From positions 1 to 39,880 of the IMG/VR virus record IMGVR_UViG_3300048587_000964: a stretch of DNA of 39,880 nt, one strand, 5' to 3'. The notes below the pieces were generated by a model. That model was not told the DNA's origin. It was given only the letters and a program-made list of their open reading frames with translations, and did no database searches. Made by a program: the position numbers and the translations under genes. Positions 38,919-39,880 of the stretch are shown in pieces. This stretch comes from a virus. The number at the start of each line of letters is the position of its first letter. The stretch's first letter is position 1.

Positions 38919-39733
38919 AGACACCAACGAGTTACTACGGAGGCAAACAGAACCTTGTGAGCACCATTTTGCCATTGATACCTGATCATTCAACATACGT
39001 GGAACCGTTTGTTGGTGGCGGTGCTATCTTCTGGGCAAAACCAAAAAGCGAGACCGAAATCATCAATGATTACAATCGAGAGCTGATAAACTTCTACGAG
39101 TGCGTACAGAATGAATTTGTAGAGCTGGAGAAATTGGTACGTATAAGCCTCCACAGTCGCTCCCTGCACAATGATGCAACCGTTATCTATAACAACCCCC
39201 ATATGTTCGATAGATTGAAGCGTGCGTGGGCTGTGTGGGTTCTGGCTGCCCAAAGCTTCAGTAGTATGCTCGATGGTTCCTTTGGGTATGACCGGATGAA
39301 AGGCACTACCAGTAAGAAGATAACGAATAAACGCGAGGATTTTACAATTGATTTGGCTATCAGGATGCAGAATGTTCAAGTAGAATGTACAGATGCGCTG
39401 CGGGTAATCAATAGCCGGGACCACAAAGATGCGTTCCATTATTGTGATCCACCATACTTCAATAGTGATTGTGGCCACTACGACGGATATAGCCAAGATG
39501 ACTTTGAGAATCTATTAAAAACCTTACAGGGCGTTCAAGGTAAGTTTATGATGAGTAGCTACCCCAGTGAGATATTGAAACGGTACAGCGATGCCAATGG
39601 TTGGCATACGATGCAGTTGGAGCAAAGCGTAAGTGTGGCGAATGGAACTGGCAGACCGGGAAAGAAGAAGATAGAAGTACTGACGGCCAACTATGACCTC
39701 AGCAACCCGCGAGATGATTTAAAGTTGTTTTAA
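38915..39733 (+). CDS. D12-class (Dam-type) N6-adenine DNA methyltransferase
   Basis: This 272-aa protein has SAM-binding motif region YYGGKQNL (7-14) with EPFVGGGAIF (30-39), then catalytic DPPYF (178-182). This is the order of the D12 Dam class. 'WAVWVLAAQSFSSMLDGSFGYDRM' (~105-130) is the usual insertion near the target-recognition region. It would methylate adenine, often in GATC. It is translationally coupled to the thymidylate-synthase-like gene by a 4-nt overlap. Together they form a DNA-modification module at the phage right end, the place of com-mom in Mu. Confidence 0.9.
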   Translation: MKTPTSYYGGKQNLVSTILPLIPDHSTYVEPFVGGGAIFWAKPKSETEIINDYNRELINFYECVQNEFVELEKLVRISLHSRSLHNDATVIYNNPHMFDRLKRAWAVWVLAAQSFSSMLDGSFGYDRMKGTTSKKITNKREDFTIDLAIRMQNVQVECTDALRVINSRDHKDAFHYCDPPYFNSDCGHYDGYSQDDFENLLKTLQGVQGKFMMSSYPSEILKRYSDANGWHTMQLEQSVSVANGTGRPGKKKIEVLTANYDLSNPRDDLKLF

Positions 39734-39753
39734 ATGGTGTTTAAATGCGCTGA

Positions 39754-39789
39754 AATTGTACCTTTTGAATTAAATAAATGTACTTTTTG
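39754..39789 (-). promoter_or_regulatory. Right-end transposase-binding sites R2 and R1
   Basis: Read on the minus strand, CAAAAGGTACAATT (39754-39767) and CAAAAAGTACATTT (39776-39789) match the three left-end sites and face them. This inverted layout is what defines the two ends of a Mu-like element. The distance between R1 and the last phage base is not known, as no TG...CA end was seen. Confidence 0.7.
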
Positions 39790-39793
39790 ATTT

Positions 39794-39880
39794 GCGAATT
39801 ATAGTAATGGCGTTGGGGGTGGCGGCACCATTCTTTATGAAATTGCAAACCAAAACGGCAATCCGCAATCTACCGTGAAC
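39794..39880 (+). CDS. Host coding fragment, probably repeat-rich surface protein (partial)
   Basis: After the right end the plus frame is open to the window edge, and reads 'ANYSNGVGGGGTILYEIANQNGNPQSTVN'. Gly/Asn/Thr richness and the 'ILYEI...GNPQSTVN' rhythm suggest repeated extracellular domains such as those of SprB-type flavobacterial adhesins. It does not resemble the start of recQ. The fragment is only 29 codons, so the call is tentative. Confidence 0.35.

Larger units (their letters stand above)
105..39803. mobile_element. Mu-like transposable prophage (near complete)
   Basis: The order repressor, DDE transposase, MuB-like ATPase, Gam, gp16-like, then gp37/gpG/portal/gpF/gp36/terminase, protease, capsid, sheath, tube, tape measure, hub, gp25 and fibres is that of a Mu-type contractile-tailed phage. 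Similar 12-14 bp sites containing AGTAC occur three times at the left end and twice, inverted, at the right end. End coordinates are approximate: I infer them from the outermost sites near 115 and 39789. No TG...CA termini or clean 5-bp target duplication could be identified. All modules needed for lysogeny, transposition, packaging, head and tail are present and unbroken, so the element looks functional. Confidence 0.9.

Noticed and set aside
96-39799. GCGAAT at both flanks as target-site duplication
   Set aside because: It is 6 bp, sits at unequal distances from the outermost binding sites and the flanks look like different genes, so it is not safe to use as the boundary.
1-39880. CRISPR array or toxin-antitoxin pair
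   Set aside because: No regularly spaced direct repeats with spacers were seen, and no gene pair with recognisable toxin-antitoxin layout apart from the nuclease-like domain on the portal fusion.

Overview
The window is an almost complete Mu-like (transposable, contractile-tailed) prophage of about 39.7 kb with roughly 110 bp of host DNA on the left and 80-90 bp on the right. The host is very probably a member of the Bacteroidota, most likely Flavobacteriia. The reasons are the AT-rich genome, promoters of the TTG-N19/20-TAnnTTTG type, little use of Shine-Dalgarno sites, the many short overlapping genes of the kind seen in flavobacterial phages, and a left-flank recQ fragment.

Layout. (1) 1-680: end of host recQ, then a left end with three repeated transposase-binding-like sites and other short repeats. 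(2) 683-1443: leftward S24-type repressor and a divergent promoter/operator region. (3) 1444-7514: rightward early operon with a small HTH protein, DDE transposase (MuA-like), AAA ATPase (MuB-like), an HTH protein, a RecA/Sak4-like ATPase, small unknown genes and a Gam-like DNA-end protector. (4) 7515-7784: gene-free and apparently structured, ending in a tRNA-like acceptor/T-arm. (5) 7785-10390: small early/middle genes including a gp16-like protein. (6) 10394-12463: a diversity-generating retroelement (DGR) with two variable-protein genes, an adenine-rich template repeat and a DGR-type reverse transcriptase. (7) 12450-14870: small genes, a lipoprotein moron, an HTH gene behind a strong promoter, and a pseudoknot-forming RNA with a terminator. 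(8) 14871-21242, leftward: gp37-like, gpG-like, portal/gpF fusion, gp36-like, large terminase, small terminase. (9) 21419-37958, rightward: prohead protease/scaffold, major capsid, lysis genes, sheath, tube, frameshifted tail chaperone, tape measure, hub, spike, baseplate and fibres. (10) 37948-39733: small membrane protein, a structured leader, a thymidylate-synthase-superfamily gene and a Dam-type methylase. (11) Right end with two inverted binding sites, then host DNA.

The most interesting parts are these. The DGR is supported base by base: in a 70-nt comparison 12 of 20 template adenines are changed in one target and 14 of 20 in the other, and none of the 50 non-adenine positions differ. 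The right-end modification module carries a thymidylate-synthase-like enzyme with the Asp that marks dCMP-type enzymes, and its start codon is buried in a long stem that can be part of a pseudoknot. This recalls, without homology, the translational control of mom in phage Mu. Other noteworthy points are a T TTA AAA frameshift site, two structural proteins with signal-peptide-like N-termini, a C-terminal nuclease-like domain on the portal/gpF fusion, a 17-bp operator copy inside the repressor gene, and host flanks that look like two different genes.

All names rest on reading the sequence and remembered family features; no database search or folding program was run.
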